A stretch of 15,392 nucleotides of DNA from Rickettsiales bacterium (GCA_009693885.1 SHWK01000012.1:1-15392), one strand, 5' to 3'. Positions 6,963-14,624 are shown, numbered from the stretch's first letter. Notes: generated by a model not told the origin, from the sequence alone. Numbers and translations: made by a program.

Positions 6963-7433
6963 ATGATCAAAGAATTTACGATTAACTGCAATTTTAAAAC
7001 AGCGAAGATACCAGTGACATTCTACGTTGGCGATCCTTCTGATGAAAATCATCCCATTTATTTTCAAAGCAAGTGGCTTAGTGAAAAAAAAGGCGGGACG
7101 ATCCCTAAAGAAATTCTTGATTCATTTGCAGAATTACAAAAAATTGCCATCAAAAATCATGTGTCATTTCAAGAGCTTTGTGGATTTGTTATTGAAGAAA
7201 TCAACAGCAATCAAGCTACAATTGATGAGCGAAATAGAATCAATAAAAATCTGACAATAATACAAAAAAGAGAAGTAGAAAAACAAAGCATTGCTACGAA
7301 GCAAACGTCTGTGGTCCCTACTATAGAGGCTACTTCTGCTATCAAAGCCCCTGTTATAGAAGATACAGCAAGCCATATCGCAAAAGTGCCAGCAACGCCA
7401 ACACAAAACACAACTATTAACGAAAAACAATAA
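6963..7433 (+). CDS. DUF2610-like protein with a disordered C-terminal tail
   Basis: A 156-aa protein whose first 85 or so residues (MIKEFTINCNFKTAKIPVTF, then YVGDPSDENHPIYFQSKWLS, a GGTIPKEILDSFAEL helix and FQELCGFVIEEI) match my memory of DUF2610, a family of unknown function common in Rickettsiales. After a basic linker (95-110), residues 110-156 are low-complexity, rich in Thr, Ala, Val, Pro and Ser, and probably unstructured; this tail looks longer than in typical members. The domain has no signal peptide or membrane segment. It lies 3 bp after cysQ, and its stop overlaps the ddl start (TAATG), so production is tied to the cell-wall/division genes. No function can be assigned. Confidence 0.75.
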   Translation: MIKEFTINCNFKTAKIPVTFYVGDPSDENHPIYFQSKWLSEKKGGTIPKEILDSFAELQKIAIKNHVSFQELCGFVIEEINSNQATIDERNRINKNLTIIQKREVEKQSIATKQTSVVPTIEATSAIKAPVIEDTASHIAKVPATPTQNTTINEKQ

Positions 7434-8359
7434 TGAAAAATAAACTTATAGCCGTCTTAATGGGTGGCTGGAATTCAGAAAAAGAGGTTTCTTTGCGCTC
7501 TGGAGAGGCTGTCTATCAAGCCTTGATAACACTTGGATACAAGGCAGAAAAAATTGATTTTGGCCGCGATATCGTCGAAAAATTACGCGCAATAAAACCA
7601 GATATTGTTTTTAATGCGCTGCACGGACAATTTGGTGAAGATGGCCGCGTGCAAGGCCTGCTTGATATATTAAACATTCCCTATACTCATTCTGGTATTT
7701 TATCTTCTGCGGTTTGTATGGATAAAATTTTTACTAACAAGCTGTTTGATGCTTCTGGTATTGACTCACCTCCATTTTTTATTTTGCATAAAGGCCAAGA
7801 TGAAGAAAATAAGAAAACAATTTTTAAAATTGGCAAACCATTTGTAATCAAGCCCGTCAACGAGGGATCAAGTGTTGGTGTTGAAGTAATATTAGAAAAT
7901 TCTGATTTCAATATCTCAAAATATGAATGGAAATATGGCGATAGACTTCTCATTGAAAAATACATTGCGGGGCAAGAAATCCAAGTTGCAGTCTTGAATG
8001 GCAAGGCCCTAGGCGCAATTGAAGTTCGCCCAAAACATTTATTTTATGATTATGAATGCAAATATACCGCAGGGATGACAGATTATATCATGCCCGCTGA
8101 AGTTAGCGCTGAAAAATACTCTGAAGTTTTAAAAATTTCTGAAAAATGTTATGAGATAGCAGGCTGCTCTGGCGTTACACGCATCGACTTCATCTTAAAC
8201 AATAAAAATGGCGGCGATAACAAATTTTATTGCCTAGAAATAAACACCCATCCTGGATTTACCGCAACTTCTTTAGTGCCAAAAATCGCTAAATATGCCG
8301 GCATTTCATTTGAAGAAATTATTGAAGATTTAATCAAATCAGCAAGATGCGGAATTTAA
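7433..8359 (+). CDS. ddl: D-alanine--D-alanine ligase
   Basis: A 308-aa ATP-grasp ligase that joins two D-Ala residues for the peptidoglycan stem peptide. Motifs: MGGWNSEKEVSLRSG (10-24) with the N-terminal Glu of the D-Ala site, GSSVGV (145-150), the omega-loop YDYECKYTAG (205-214) with the Tyr typical of D-Ala-D-Ala rather than D-Ala-D-Lac ligases, TRIDF (249-253) and the metal-binding LEINTHPG (268-275). Length is normal. Its presence with ftsQ and ftsA implies the cell still makes peptidoglycan. The last 13 bp overlap the ftsQ start. murC and murB, which often precede ddl in alphaproteobacteria, are absent here. Confidence 0.96.
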   Translation: MKNKLIAVLMGGWNSEKEVSLRSGEAVYQALITLGYKAEKIDFGRDIVEKLRAIKPDIVFNALHGQFGEDGRVQGLLDILNIPYTHSGILSSAVCMDKIFTNKLFDASGIDSPPFFILHKGQDEENKKTIFKIGKPFVIKPVNEGSSVGVEVILENSDFNISKYEWKYGDRLLIEKYIAGQEIQVAVLNGKALGAIEVRPKHLFYDYECKYTAGMTDYIMPAEVSAEKYSEVLKISEKCYEIAGCSGVTRIDFILNNKNGGDNKFYCLEINTHPGFTATSLVPKIAKYAGISFEEIIEDLIKSARCGI

Positions 8360-9231
8360 AAAAATATTTTGAAGAGTACTTGCTTGAAAGCCAGATTATA
8401 CGCCGGTTTCGCAGCTTTTTTAATTTAACTTTTTTTCCTTATTTACAAAAAATTCTACTAACAATTTTACTAATTATTGTAGTGATTTTTTTTGGCTTAA
8501 AATTTTTTAAACCACAAATTTTACAAAAAATAAATATTACAACTTCAGCATATTTTTTTCGTCATTTACATCTGGATAATTATGATTTTAGCTCAATAAA
8601 AGTTAGCGGAAATAATCGCGTCACTACAGAAGAGGTTATCGATGCAATTGCAAAAGCAAAAATTAATTTTGCTAAAAATGTAGCAAATAATACCAATGCA
8701 ACCTTAATCCAAACATTAGTCAAAGATCTCAAACAAGATCTACCTTGGATCAATCAAATAAACATTGCGCGCACCCTTCCCAACAGCTTAAATGTTTCAA
8801 TTAACGAATATGAACCTTTCGCGATTTGGCAAAATAATGGACAAAAATATGTTATTGATAAAGATGGTAATAAAATAAAAATTAGCAATGATAGCACCGA
8901 GTTCGACCATCTTGTTATTTTATCTGGAAATGACGCCAATGTTAATGTAAAATCACTTTTTAACATTTTTGTTATTAATCCAGAATTCAGCACTAAAATT
9001 TATTCTGCAACTTGGATTGGCAATCGCAGATGGGATATTCGCTTTGAAAATGGCTTGCTGGTTAAGCTTTCGGCCCATGATTTACAAGAAGCTTGGCAAA
9101 GTTTAATTAAGATCTACAATATGCAGGGGTCGCTAACTAATTTGCAAATGATTGATTTGCGGATTGAGAAAAAAATTTACCTGAAATATTCTGACAGCGA
9201 AATTAAAGAAATACGAGATTTTAAACTATAA
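8347..9231 (+). CDS. ftsQ: Cell division protein FtsQ
   Basis: A 294-aa bitopic inner-membrane protein of the divisome that bridges FtsBL and early division proteins. Layout: basic cytoplasmic N-terminus (1-35, KK/RR rich), one transmembrane helix (about 36-54, IVVIFFG), then a POTRA domain (about 80-153, starting FSSIKVSGNNRVTTEEVIDA and containing LPNSLNVSINEYEPFAIW), and a C-terminal beta domain (to about 285, VKLSAHDLQEAWQSL). The family diverges quickly, so the call leans on architecture and position between ddl and ftsA as well as these motifs. The start overlaps the ddl 3' end. Confidence 0.93.
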   Translation: MRNLKKYFEEYLLESQIIRRFRSFFNLTFFPYLQKILLTILLIIVVIFFGLKFFKPQILQKINITTSAYFFRHLHLDNYDFSSIKVSGNNRVTTEEVIDAIAKAKINFAKNVANNTNATLIQTLVKDLKQDLPWINQINIARTLPNSLNVSINEYEPFAIWQNNGQKYVIDKDGNKIKISNDSTEFDHLVILSGNDANVNVKSLFNIFVINPEFSTKIYSATWIGNRRWDIRFENGLLVKLSAHDLQEAWQSLIKIYNMQGSLTNLQMIDLRIEKKIYLKYSDSEIKEIRDFKL

Positions 9232-9237
9232 CACATA

Positions 9238-10473
9238 ATGGCCAAAACTTCTCACAGAGGAAAAATCGTCGCCTGCCTTGATATGGGCTCATCAAAATTG
9301 ATGTGCTTGATTGCTGCTGTCGACAATGAAGAGATCAAAATTCTGGGCTACAGCCACAAGGAAGCGCGTGGCATTGTTGGTGGAGCAATTTCTGATATGC
9401 GCCTTGCTCAAAAAGCCATTACTAACGCCGTTTCTGAAGCTGAAAGAATGGCGGGCCTTAATATTGAGCGCCTCCTCATCGGCCTTTCTGGCAGCCAAGT
9501 AGTTTCTAGTCGCAAAGAAGAGCATGTTAAAATCGCCTCTGAGATGGTAAAATCAGCCGATATTGGCATTTTAGCGAGCAAAGTTCGCAGTGAATTTCGC
9601 AAAAATAATCGTGAAATGATTCACTTAATTCCACTACAATATCGCATCGATGATTGCTCTCCAGTGCAGAATCCACGCTATATGTCGGGTGAAAAACTCT
9701 ATGCCAAATTTCATACAGTCTCTACATCACACACAACAATTCTTAACATAGAAAACTGCTTTAAAAGATGCCAACTTTCTATTAACAATTATGTGGTTGA
9801 ACCTTATGCATCAGCACTTGCTTGCCTATCTGAAAATGAAATGACAATCGGAAGTTTAGTGATTGATATTGGCGGCGATGTCACTTCTTTTTGCTTGATA
9901 ATGGAAGGAAAACTAGTTTATGTTGGACATGTTCCGATTGGCGGCAATCATATCACCAAAGACATTGCAACCATTCTAAATATAAATTTTTATACCGCTG
10001 AAAAAATCAAAAATTTAAATAGCTCATTAATCATCAGTCCAATGGAAGAGCGAGAAATTATTAAATTTAAAACAACAGAATCTGAAAATATTGGATTAGT
10101 TAAAATCACCCGCAGCGAACTTCGCGATATAATAAAATCAAGGGTTGATGAGATAATTGAAACTACCAAAGAAACTCTTGAAAAATCTGGAATGCCTAGC
10201 TTTTTAATAAATAATATTGTATTGACTGGTGGCGTTACTGGTATTGTTGGAATTGATAAAGCAACCGCAGATATTTTTGATCGCAACACCCGCATTGGCT
10301 ATCCAAATCAAATCGAAGAGATTCCTTCTGAGCTCGCCTTCCCTACTTATGCCTGCCCTCTTGGCATGTTAGTTTTTTTAAAAAATCTTTATTTAAGAGA
10401 AAAAATTAAAGATGGGTTTGAAACTAAAAATAGCTGGTTTAGGCGATTTATCGAGAAGTTGGTTGCGGTTTAG
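9238..10473 (+). CDS. ftsA: Cell division protein FtsA
   Basis: A 411-aa actin-like ATPase that anchors FtsZ to the membrane and recruits later division proteins. It has phosphate loop 1 ACLDMGSSKL (12-21), the FtsA-specific 1C subdomain (about 85-165), phosphate loop 2 VIDIGGDVTSF (208-218, Asp where many homologues have a third Gly), and the adenosine motif VLTGGVTGIVG (328-338). The C-terminus WFRRFIEKLVAV (400-411) is a classic amphipathic membrane-targeting helix. It begins 6 bp after ftsQ. ftsZ does not follow; instead pheA lies convergent with a 4-base overlap. I recall a detached ftsZ in Rickettsiales. Confidence 0.97.
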   Translation: MAKTSHRGKIVACLDMGSSKLMCLIAAVDNEEIKILGYSHKEARGIVGGAISDMRLAQKAITNAVSEAERMAGLNIERLLIGLSGSQVVSSRKEEHVKIASEMVKSADIGILASKVRSEFRKNNREMIHLIPLQYRIDDCSPVQNPRYMSGEKLYAKFHTVSTSHTTILNIENCFKRCQLSINNYVVEPYASALACLSENEMTIGSLVIDIGGDVTSFCLIMEGKLVYVGHVPIGGNHITKDIATILNINFYTAEKIKNLNSSLIISPMEEREIIKFKTTESENIGLVKITRSELRDIIKSRVDEIIETTKETLEKSGMPSFLINNIVLTGGVTGIVGIDKATADIFDRNTRIGYPNQIEEIPSELAFPTYACPLGMLVFLKNLYLREKIKDGFETKNSWFRRFIEKLVAV

Positions 10474-10485
10474 ATCTCAAACCGC
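10465..10485. terminator. Hairpin at the overlapping ftsA/pheA stop codons
   Basis: Arms GCGGTTT (10465-10471) and AAACCGC (10479-10485) with a 7-nt loop span both stop codons of the convergent genes. There is no U-tract on either side, so a conventional intrinsic terminator is doubtful. No other terminator-like structure is visible at this junction. Confidence 0.35.
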
Positions 10486-11312
10486 CTCTTATCAGCATAA
10501 TAAACCCCGATCAATTTTACATTCTGCGAAAAAAACCCAAGCTCACTCAGCGCATCCGCAACCGCTTTTTGCGATGGATGACCTACAATTGAAATAAAAA
10601 ATTTCGCCTGTTTTGATACTCCGCCAGGAATATAACTTTCAAGTTTTATCATATTAATATTGTTGGTAGCAAAGCCACCTAGCGATTTATAAAGCGCACC
10701 CGTAATATTTTTGATTGTAAAAAGAACAGTGGTAATAACTGGTGCAATTTCTGGATTTGGATCAGCAAATTTTTTGGCAATCACCACAAAAATTGTTACA
10801 TTATCCGCACCAGAATCTTGCAAATTTTGCTGCAAAATCTTTAAACCATTTATTTCAGCTGCTTTTTGTGAACACAATGCTGCCTTGGTTTTATCGCCTG
10901 TTTTAGCAACAAATTCTGCCGCTTTTGCAGTGTTAGAATGTTCACGCAATTCTACTTTTAATTTTTGTAAATTATTTTGACATTGCATCAAAGCTTGGGG
11001 GTGAGAAAAAACTTCTTTAATATCTTCAAGCTTAGAGCCATCTAACGCCGCTAAATGATGCTCAATTGGAAAAAAATGCTCTGCAACAATTGCAACATTA
11101 CTATTTTGTAATAAATTATGAATTTCAGAAACACGACCAGCGTAGGAATTTTCTAGCGGGATCATGCCATAAGCCGCTTCACCTTTTTCAACCGCAGCAA
11201 AAACATCAGCAAAAGAAGCATAAGATTGCGCCGCAAAATCTTGATAAAATTTATGGCAAGCCAGATCAGAATTGGCGCCAACTACGCCTTGAAAAGCAAT
11301 TGTTTTTTTCAT
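10470..11312 (-). CDS. pheA: Prephenate dehydratase (monofunctional)
   Basis: A 280-aa enzyme converting prephenate to phenylpyruvate, the committed step to phenylalanine. Dehydratase domain 1-180: FQGVVGANSD (7-16), GMIPLENSYAGRV (49-61), SHPQAL (103-108), NTAKAAE (127-133), ALCSQKAAEINGL (145-157) and DNVTIF (170-175). In that last motif the family TRF reads TIF: Thr173 is kept but Arg is replaced by Ile174. ACT regulatory domain about 193-275: GALYKSL (205-211), KLESYIPGG (223-231) and GHPSQKAVADAL, matching the alphaproteobacterial LESY form rather than ESRP. There is no chorismate mutase domain. It is divergent from the DAHP synthase gene and convergent with ftsA. Confidence 0.93.
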   Translation of the reverse strand: MKKTIAFQGVVGANSDLACHKFYQDFAAQSYASFADVFAAVEKGEAAYGMIPLENSYAGRVSEIHNLLQNSNVAIVAEHFFPIEHHLAALDGSKLEDIKEVFSHPQALMQCQNNLQKLKVELREHSNTAKAAEFVAKTGDKTKAALCSQKAAEINGLKILQQNLQDSGADNVTIFVVIAKKFADPNPEIAPVITTVLFTIKNITGALYKSLGGFATNNINMIKLESYIPGGVSKQAKFFISIVGHPSQKAVADALSELGFFSQNVKLIGVYYADKRRFEI

Positions 11313-11350
11313 AAACTAAATAATATAAACCAAAATCAGCAATTTTTAAA

Positions 11351-11378
11351 TTGACAATGAGCTCGCAAGCGAGATAAT
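11351..11378 (+). promoter_or_regulatory. Promoter for the DAHP synthase gene
   Basis: A perfect -35 TTGACA (11351-11356) and -10 GATAAT (11373-11378), 16 bp apart, are the best sigma70 match in the window. Transcription would start near 11385, giving a leader of about 29 nt before the ATG at 11414. A separate TATAAT (11396-11401) has no -35 partner and would leave only about 6 nt of leader. Confidence 0.7.
11362..11373. promoter_or_regulatory. Palindrome inside the promoter spacer, possible operator
   Basis: CTCGC-AA-GCGAG is a 5-bp inverted repeat with a 2-bp centre, lying exactly between the -35 and -10 boxes and touching the -10. It is notably GC-rich within AT-rich surroundings. Its place in the shared region between two aromatic-pathway genes makes a repressor site plausible. 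Such short palindromes also occur by chance. Confidence 0.4.
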
Positions 11379-11413
11379 TAGCCATCTAAGCAATTTATAA
11401 TGTTTTTTAAAAA

Positions 11414-12778
11414 ATGACAGAAAAAACACATTTAAAAAAATGGACACCTGATTCATGGAGAAATTTTCCTATCAAACAGCAGCCATCTTACAATGATAAA
11501 AAAGAGTTAAAAATGGTCGAAGCAGAGCTGGCGTCCTTTCCTGCCCTTGTTTCATTTGATGAAATTGAAAAATTAAAAGCTGAACTTGCCTTGGTTTCTG
11601 AAGGCAAAGCCTTCTTGCTGCAATGCGGCGATTGCGCCGAAAGCTTTACTGAATTTTCTAATGACAATTTAAAAAGTTTTTTTCGCACGCTAACCCAAAT
11701 GACCGTTACGCTGATGCAGGGCGTTAAAAAACCAATTGTTAAAGTTGGTAGAGTTGCGGGGCAATATGCAAAACCAAGATCACAAGATGATGAAACCATT
11801 GATGGCGTTACTCTCCCAAGCTATCGCGGCGACATTATCAACTCAATTGATTTTACGAAAGAGGCGAGAATTTCTGATCCAAAACGCTTGATTCAATCTT
11901 ATTTTTATTCTGCTGCATCGCTAAACTACTTACGCTCCCTTGCTTTGGGCGGCTATAGCAGTTTAAGCAAAGTTAACCAATGGAACAAAGAATTTGTTCA
12001 TAACCTAAACAGCAAGCGCAACACCGAAGAAGTATTGAACAGAATCACCGATAACATCGCCTTCATTGAAAGCTGCGGACTCAACTCTGCCAACATTCCA
12101 CAGCTTGCTACTGCAAGTTTTTTTACTTCGCATGAAGCTTTGTTATTAAACTATGAAGAAGCTTTTACGCGCTTAGAAAAAGAAACCGGAAAATTTTATG
12201 ATTTAAGCGCGCACATGCTGTGGATTGGTGATCGCACGCGCCACCCAGATGAAGCCCATGTTGAATTTATGCGCGGAATCGCTAACCCAATTGCATTTAA
12301 AGTTGGGCCATCAATCCATAAGGATGAACTGCTGCGCTTACTCGATACTCTCAACCCACACAACGAGGTAGGACGCATTACGCTAATTTCACGCATGGGC
12401 GCTAAAAAAATTGAAGAGCTTCTGCCGCCTTTAGTTAAGGCCGTTCGCGATGCTGGCAAAAAAGTTGTTTGGTCTTGCGATCCAATGCATGGCAATACTA
12501 TTAAGTCTTCCAGCGGTTATAAAACTCGCAAATTTGATGATATTTTGAGCGAGATCAAATCTTTCTTTGCGGTGCACAGAGCTTGTGGCACTTACGCTGG
12601 CGGCATCCATTTTGAAATGACCGGCCAAGATGTTACAGAATGCTTGGGCGGTAATCAGCAAATTGATGACAAAGATTTAAAAGATCGCTACCACACCCAT
12701 TGCGATCCGCGCCTCAACGCTTCGCAGAGTGTAGAGCTAGCATTTATGATTGCCGAAGAATTGCTGGAGAAGAAATAA
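11414..12778 (+). CDS. Class II 3-deoxy-7-phosphoheptulonate (DAHP) synthase
   Basis: A 454-aa enzyme that condenses phosphoenolpyruvate and erythrose 4-phosphate, the first step of the shikimate pathway. It belongs to the plant-like class II family, not the class I AroFGH family. Visible motifs: WTPDSWRNFPIKQQPSY (10-26), LLQCGDCAESF (68-78), RVAGQYAKPRS (113-123), SRMGA (326-330), WSCDPMHGNT (353-362), GIHFEMTGQDVTECLGG (397-413) and HTHCDPRLNA (427-436). Cys71, His359, Glu401 and Asp431 fall where the Mycobacterium tuberculosis enzyme has its metal ligands. The N-terminus is short, so the extra allosteric elements of the mycobacterial enzyme may be lacking. It is divergent from pheA, suggesting shared control of the route to phenylalanine. 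Confidence 0.96.
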   Translation: MTEKTHLKKWTPDSWRNFPIKQQPSYNDKKELKMVEAELASFPALVSFDEIEKLKAELALVSEGKAFLLQCGDCAESFTEFSNDNLKSFFRTLTQMTVTLMQGVKKPIVKVGRVAGQYAKPRSQDDETIDGVTLPSYRGDIINSIDFTKEARISDPKRLIQSYFYSAASLNYLRSLALGGYSSLSKVNQWNKEFVHNLNSKRNTEEVLNRITDNIAFIESCGLNSANIPQLATASFFTSHEALLLNYEEAFTRLEKETGKFYDLSAHMLWIGDRTRHPDEAHVEFMRGIANPIAFKVGPSIHKDELLRLLDTLNPHNEVGRITLISRMGAKKIEELLPPLVKAVRDAGKKVVWSCDPMHGNTIKSSSGYKTRKFDDILSEIKSFFAVHRACGTYAGGIHFEMTGQDVTECLGGNQQIDDKDLKDRYHTHCDPRLNASQSVELAFMIAEELLEKK

Positions 12779-12800
12779 CCATGCCATTTCCGTTATTAGC

Positions 12801-12891
12801 GTCATTCCCATTAATTGCAGAAAGTGTATCTATTAATAACAAAACTTAACGCTATTCTTATAAACAAGATTCCTGCTTTTGCGGGAATGAC
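12801..12891. repeat. REP/MITE-like palindromic element upstream of era
   Basis: Terminal 9-bp perfect inverted repeats GTCATTCCC (12801-12809) and GGGAATGAC (12883-12891) bracket 73 bp of AT-rich sequence. The right end is itself a hairpin, ATTCCTGC (12869-12876) and GCGGGAAT (12881-12888) around TTTT, with one G-T pair. This resembles the GTCATTCCCGC...GCGGGAAT family of dispersed palindromes found in many proteobacteria. The left end keeps only the outer bases. It occupies most of the gap between the DAHP synthase gene and era, and ends 3 bp before the first possible era ATG. No transposase is present, and I saw no second copy in the window. Confidence 0.6.
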
Positions 12892-12894
12892 ATA

Positions 12895-13815
12895 ATGTAT
12901 AATATGACAAAAAAATTCGGCATCATCGCCCTAGTTGGCGCGCCAAACTCAGGAAAATCAACTCTTACCAACACATTGCTTGGACAAAAAATTTCTATTG
13001 TTTCACCTAAAGTACAAACAACGCGCAATGTGATTAAGGCGATTTTGGTAGAAGGCGATACGCAGTTGGTATTGCTTGATACGCCTGGCGTTTTCTTGCC
13101 TCGCTCCGATAAAATTCTTGAACGCCTCATCGTAAAATCGGCATGGCAAGGCATTCGCGATTCGCATTTTGTTTGCTTTTTAATTGATGCCGAACGCGGC
13201 TTAGATGAAGAAAATCAACGCATCATCAAAGAGCTGAAAAAAAATGATTTCAAGCCAGCAATCATCATCAATAAAGTTGATTTAGTAAAAAAATCTCGCT
13301 TACTCGACATTGTTGCGGGGTTAATTCAAATTGGCTTAGATGAAATTTTCATGATCTCTGCAACCACTGGTGATGGCCTTCCCGAGCTTAAAGAATTTAT
13401 GCTAAAAAAATGCGCCGATGGCCCGTGGCAATATGATGAAGATAATATCACTGATGCACCAATGCGTGGAATCGCTAGCGAAATCACTCGTGAAAAATTA
13501 TTCATGCATCTCAACGAAGAATTACCTTACTCTCTCACAGTTAAAACCGATGATTATAAAATTGCTGAAAATGGCACCATAACAATTCATCAAACAATTT
13601 TTGTTTTGAAGGAGAGTCAAAAGGGTATCATTCTAGGGCGCAACGGCGGCTTGATAAAAGAAGTTGGCATAGAATCTCGCAAAGAAATCGGTGAAATCGC
13701 TGACGCTAAAGTAAATTTATTTCTATTTGTAAAAGTTAAAAAAGATTGGATGCAAGATCTTGAAAGCTATGAAATGAACGATTTGGGCAAGTTGCCACAA
13801 AAGAAGAAAAAATAA
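12895..13815 (+). CDS. era: GTPase Era
   Basis: A 306-aa ribosome-assembly GTPase that binds the 3' end of 16S rRNA. G1 GAPNSGKST (15-23), switch I around VQTTRN (40-45), G3 DTPG (62-65), G4 NKVD (126-129) and SAT (155-157) are all intact. The C-terminal KH domain (about 195-290) carries ILGRNGGLIKE (246-256) for RNA binding. An alternative ATG at 12904 (MTKKFGIIALVG) fits the usual Era start better. The upstream ATG, however, has GGGA 8 nt before it, supplied by the palindromic element, so I keep 12895 with reservation. ubiG follows after 36 bp. Confidence 0.95.
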   Translation: MYNMTKKFGIIALVGAPNSGKSTLTNTLLGQKISIVSPKVQTTRNVIKAILVEGDTQLVLLDTPGVFLPRSDKILERLIVKSAWQGIRDSHFVCFLIDAERGLDEENQRIIKELKKNDFKPAIIINKVDLVKKSRLLDIVAGLIQIGLDEIFMISATTGDGLPELKEFMLKKCADGPWQYDEDNITDAPMRGIASEITREKLFMHLNEELPYSLTVKTDDYKIAENGTITIHQTIFVLKESQKGIILGRNGGLIKEVGIESRKEIGEIADAKVNLFLFVKVKKDWMQDLESYEMNDLGKLPQKKKK

Positions 13816-13851
13816 TCGCGATCAAATTTATCGCAAAAATTAGAGCAAAAA

Positions 13852-14577
13852 ATGGTTTCAACAATTGATGAAGCAGAGGTAAAAAAATTCTCCGATATTG
13901 CCGATGAATGGTGGAGCGAAACTGGCAAATTCAAACCTTTGCACAAGTTTAATCCGATTCGAATTTCTTATATTCGTCAAAAAATTGTTGCACATTTTTT
14001 GCGCGATGAAAAATCTACAACCGCTTTAAATGGATTAAAAATAATTGATATTGGTTGCGGTGGTGGATTAATTTCTGAGCCATTTGCCCGCATGGGTGCT
14101 GATGTTACGGCAATTGATGCTTCAGAAAAAAATATTGCAGTTGCAAAAATTCACGCAGAAAAATCAGGATTAAAAATTGATTACCGCGCCGCTGAAGCAA
14201 ATCAAATTAATGAAAAATTTGATGTGGTATTTGCCCTTGAAATTATCGAACATGTAGCCGATGTTGCGCAATTTGTAGAAGATTGCGCATCTTTACTAAA
14301 AGATGATGGAATATTATTTATTGCAACTTTAAACCGCACTGTAAAATCTTTTGCCTTAGCAAAAGTTGGCGCCGAATATATTTTACGCTGGTTGCCAATT
14401 GGCACTCATGATTGGAAGAAATTTTTAAAACCATCAGAAATTGCAAATTTTGCAAATGGTTGCGGCCTTGATTTACAAGGACTGTCTGGCTTTAGCTATA
14501 ATATTTTAAAAGATGAATGGAAAATTGACGCTAAAGATTTGGATGTAAATTATATTGCAACTTTCTTAAAAAAATAG
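13852..14577 (+). CDS. ubiG: Ubiquinone biosynthesis O-methyltransferase UbiG
   Basis: A 241-aa SAM-dependent methyltransferase performing both O-methylations in ubiquinone synthesis, on the prenylated ring made with the IspB product. Signature N-terminus: KFSDIADEWWSETGKFKPLH (12-31) and FNPIRISYI (33-41). Motif I is IIDIGCGGGL (64-73), the acidic loop VTAIDAS follows, and then the UbiG block FALEIIEHV and later TLNRTVKSFALAKVGAEYI and PIGTHDWKKF. The amphipathic stretch near AEYILRWLP is the region reported to contact membrane. It is probably co-transcribed with era. It ends 47 bp before the convergent virB2-like gene, with no clear terminator between. Confidence 0.97.
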   Translation: MVSTIDEAEVKKFSDIADEWWSETGKFKPLHKFNPIRISYIRQKIVAHFLRDEKSTTALNGLKIIDIGCGGGLISEPFARMGADVTAIDASEKNIAVAKIHAEKSGLKIDYRAAEANQINEKFDVVFALEIIEHVADVAQFVEDCASLLKDDGILFIATLNRTVKSFALAKVGAEYILRWLPIGTHDWKKFLKPSEIANFANGCGLDLQGLSGFSYNILKDEWKIDAKDLDVNYIATFLKK

Positions 14578-14624
14578 CTCTTGGATCCTGATTTGTTTTT
14601 CATTGTACCAAACTAAATACCAGA

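Noticed and set aside
11396..11401. Perfect TATAAT just before the DAHP synthase ATG
   Set aside because: It has no -35 at a suitable distance, and the TTGACA/GATAAT pair upstream is a better promoter.
14578..14624. Terminator between ubiG and virB2
   Set aside because: There are T-runs but no stem longer than about 4 bp; not supportable.
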